A program made the position numbers and the translations under genes. Shown here piece by piece: positions 5,348-6,033 of a stretch of DNA of 6,033 bases. This DNA comes from Coxiellaceae bacterium. GTDB lineage: Bacteria; Pseudomonadota; Gammaproteobacteria; UBA9339. Each line of letters starts with the position of its first letter. Position 1 is the first letter of the stretch. Below the pieces are notes generated by a model. The model worked only from the letters and a program-made list of their open reading frames with translations. It was not told the origin of the DNA and made no database searches. The stretch spans positions 1 through 6,033 of the forward strand of contig PLMI01000098.1 of the NCBI GenBank assembly GCA_003142435.1. Direction: 5' to 3'.

Positions 5348-5797
5348 TTAACTTCTGCCGGTCATATCTACTTCTTTTTTGGTTGGAGAAGACAGATATT
5401 GTTCCAGTAATTTATAATTTTCTGAAACCTTGCTGCTGTATTTATAATTTTGCGGCAAAGAATAAGAATTATAACTGCCGACCCCAAAACTCAGGTTATT
5501 GGAATCTGCTATTCTTTGGCTTAAAATCCAGGTTCCAACCGATACGTTTACGCAAGCATTGTACTGGATATCTTCTTTGGTGAAGCCGTACGGCCGAACT
5601 TTGTCTAACCATATAGTATTGATTTGCATAGGTCCATAGTCATACGTGCCATTTTTGTTTAAACTTGCTGTACCTGCCCTCCCGTTTTCAGTCAGCAGGA
5701 CAGAAACGATAAGCGTTGCTGGGACGTGATAAGTAATCGCAGCCTGATTTATGCATTCAATTGGTACGTCATGAATAAAAAGGGCACTAACCGGCAT
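5348..5797 (-). CDS. Lytic transglycosylase (SLT domain, VirB1/IagB-like)
   Basis: This 149-residue peptidoglycan-cleaving enzyme should cut between MurNAc and GlcNAc and leave a 1,6-anhydro end. The SLT goose-lysozyme-like fold covers about 14-112: CINQAAITYHVP (15-26), catalytic Glu37 in LLTENG, NKNGTYDYGPMQIN (47-60) and YNSYS (109-113). Cys15 and Cys82 are placed as in VirB1/IagB/PilT-type enzymes and may form a disulfide. Such proteins are exported, yet the first residues (MPVSALFIHDVP) look like only the end of a signal peptide. An in-frame TAG stands seven codons before the ATG, so no longer form exists in this frame, and there is no clear ribosome binding site. The 5' end may therefore be truncated or frameshifted. 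The DedA-PAP2 gene follows on the same strand, fitting an envelope function. Confidence 0.86.
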   Translation of the reverse strand: MPVSALFIHDVPIECINQAAITYHVPATLIVSVLLTENGRAGTASLNKNGTYDYGPMQINTIWLDKVRPYGFTKEDIQYNACVNVSVGTWILSQRIADSNNLSFGVGSYNSYSLPQNYKYSSKVSENYKLLEQYLSSPTKKEVDMTGRS

Positions 5798-5801
5798 AGG
5801 T

Positions 5802-5830
5802 TTGGCATCTGTATGCTAAAAGATTATAAT
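5802..5830 (+). promoter_or_regulatory. Predicted promoter for holC
   Basis: TTGGCA (5802-5807, 5/6 of the -35 consensus) and TATAAT (5825-5830, perfect -10) are separated by exactly 17 bases. Transcription would start near 5837, leaving a leader of about 46 bases before the holC ATG at 5883. This is the strongest promoter match in the window. It shares bases 5829-5830 with the divergent minus-strand promoter. Confidence 0.6.
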
Positions 5831-5857
5831 TGTATCTATAACTTGAATCCCTTGCAA
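5829..5857 (-). promoter_or_regulatory. Predicted promoter for the transglycosylase gene (minus strand)
   Basis: On the minus strand, TTGCAA (5852-5857, 4/6) is followed after 17 bases by TACAAT (5829-5834, 5/6). A start near 5822 would leave a leader of only about 25 bases before the ATG at 5797. The -10 box overlaps that of the plus-strand holC promoter. Confidence 0.4.
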
Positions 5858-5882
5858 GAAAATCGTTTTAAGAGAAGCGCTT

Positions 5883-6033
5883 ATGACAAAAAAAGCTACG
5901 TTTTATTTATTGGATAAACCAGATTTAAGGTCACGAGATTTATTGGTTTGCAAAATAATTGATAAAGCATATAACAACAAGAACAAAATTTATGTGCATG
6001 CCCAAACTGATGAGGAAGCCCATAATATCAATA
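5883..6033 (+). CDS. holC: DNA polymerase III chi subunit HolC, N-terminal part (runs off the right edge)
   Basis: The first 50 residues of chi, about 145 residues in full, are present. Chi is the clamp-loader accessory subunit that pairs with psi (HolD) and links the replisome to single-strand binding protein. MTKKATFYLLDKP matches the conserved start of chi (ATFYLLD). It is followed by a helix LVCKIIDKAY and a strand plus helix KIYVHAQTDEEAHNI, corresponding to the VLIACEDEKQAYRLD segment of E. coli HolC as I recall it. A weak Shine-Dalgarno, AAGAGAAG, lies five bases before the ATG, and a strong promoter candidate sits at 5802-5830. It therefore seems to have its own promoter here, whereas in many gammaproteobacteria holC follows pepA. 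The gene is divergent from the transglycosylase. The rest lies outside the window. Confidence 0.88.
   Translation, partial: MTKKATFYLLDKPDLRSRDLLVCKIIDKAYNNKNKIYVHAQTDEEAHNIN

Noticed and set aside
5325..5349. AACAT...ATGTT stem followed by a T run, read on the plus strand, as a terminator
   Set aside because: The stem is only five AT-rich pairs and no plus-strand gene lies upstream; the flanking genes are transcribed on the minus strand.
5314..5583. Plus-strand open frame opposite the transglycosylase
   Set aside because: It is antisense to the conserved SLT domain and looks like a composition artefact (Phe/Leu/Cys-rich).
5726..5917. Plus-strand open frame spanning the transglycosylase start and holC leader
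   Set aside because: It covers both predicted promoters and the holC start in another frame, with no recognisable motif.

Overview
The window looks like a low-GC gammaproteobacterial chromosome, possibly Legionellales-like. The pointers are the DNA polymerase III chi subunit (holC), an RlmB remnant very close to the enterobacterial sequence, a CCA-encoding tRNA-Ser(CGA), a BamC-like short lipoprotein and a DedA-PAP2-LssY_C fusion of the kind known around the Legionella lss locus. The family calls are firm; the order-level placement is inference.

Left edge (1-629, plus strand) is a decayed accessory patch. It holds the last codons of a RelB/DinJ-like antitoxin, a YafQ-family toxin gene broken by one extra base, and the last third of an rlmB gene that is also broken by one extra base. 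The two broken genes abut at 347, so the rlmB piece lacks its first two thirds.

Middle (630-2830, minus strand) is a compact restriction-modification cassette transcribed controller -> endonuclease -> methyltransferase (C-R-M). The endonuclease is a clear EcoRV homologue: all four active-site residues and the GSGNT recognition loop are present, so GATATC specificity is predicted. A small XRE-type HTH protein, probably a controller, precedes it. The methyltransferase is a D12-class (Dam-like) adenine methyltransferase with a DTPY motif IV. A good sigma70-type promoter and AT-rich inverted repeats lie upstream of the controller. The cassette sits directly downstream of the 3' end of tRNA-Ser(CGA), a common position for acquired DNA.

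Right part (2830-5797, minus strand) is a co-directional envelope cluster: a lytic transglycosylase with no visible signal peptide, a 693-residue DedA-PAP2-LssY_C membrane protein, a short BamC-like lipoprotein four bases downstream, and then tRNA-Ser. The cluster may be involved in lipid-phosphate or undecaprenyl-phosphate turnover and outer-membrane upkeep, but that is inference. holC runs off the right edge on the plus strand. It is divergent from the transglycosylase, and the two predicted promoters overlap at their -10 boxes.

No CRISPR array, insertion sequence, replication origin or riboswitch was seen. No gene-free stretch exceeds about 125 bases.
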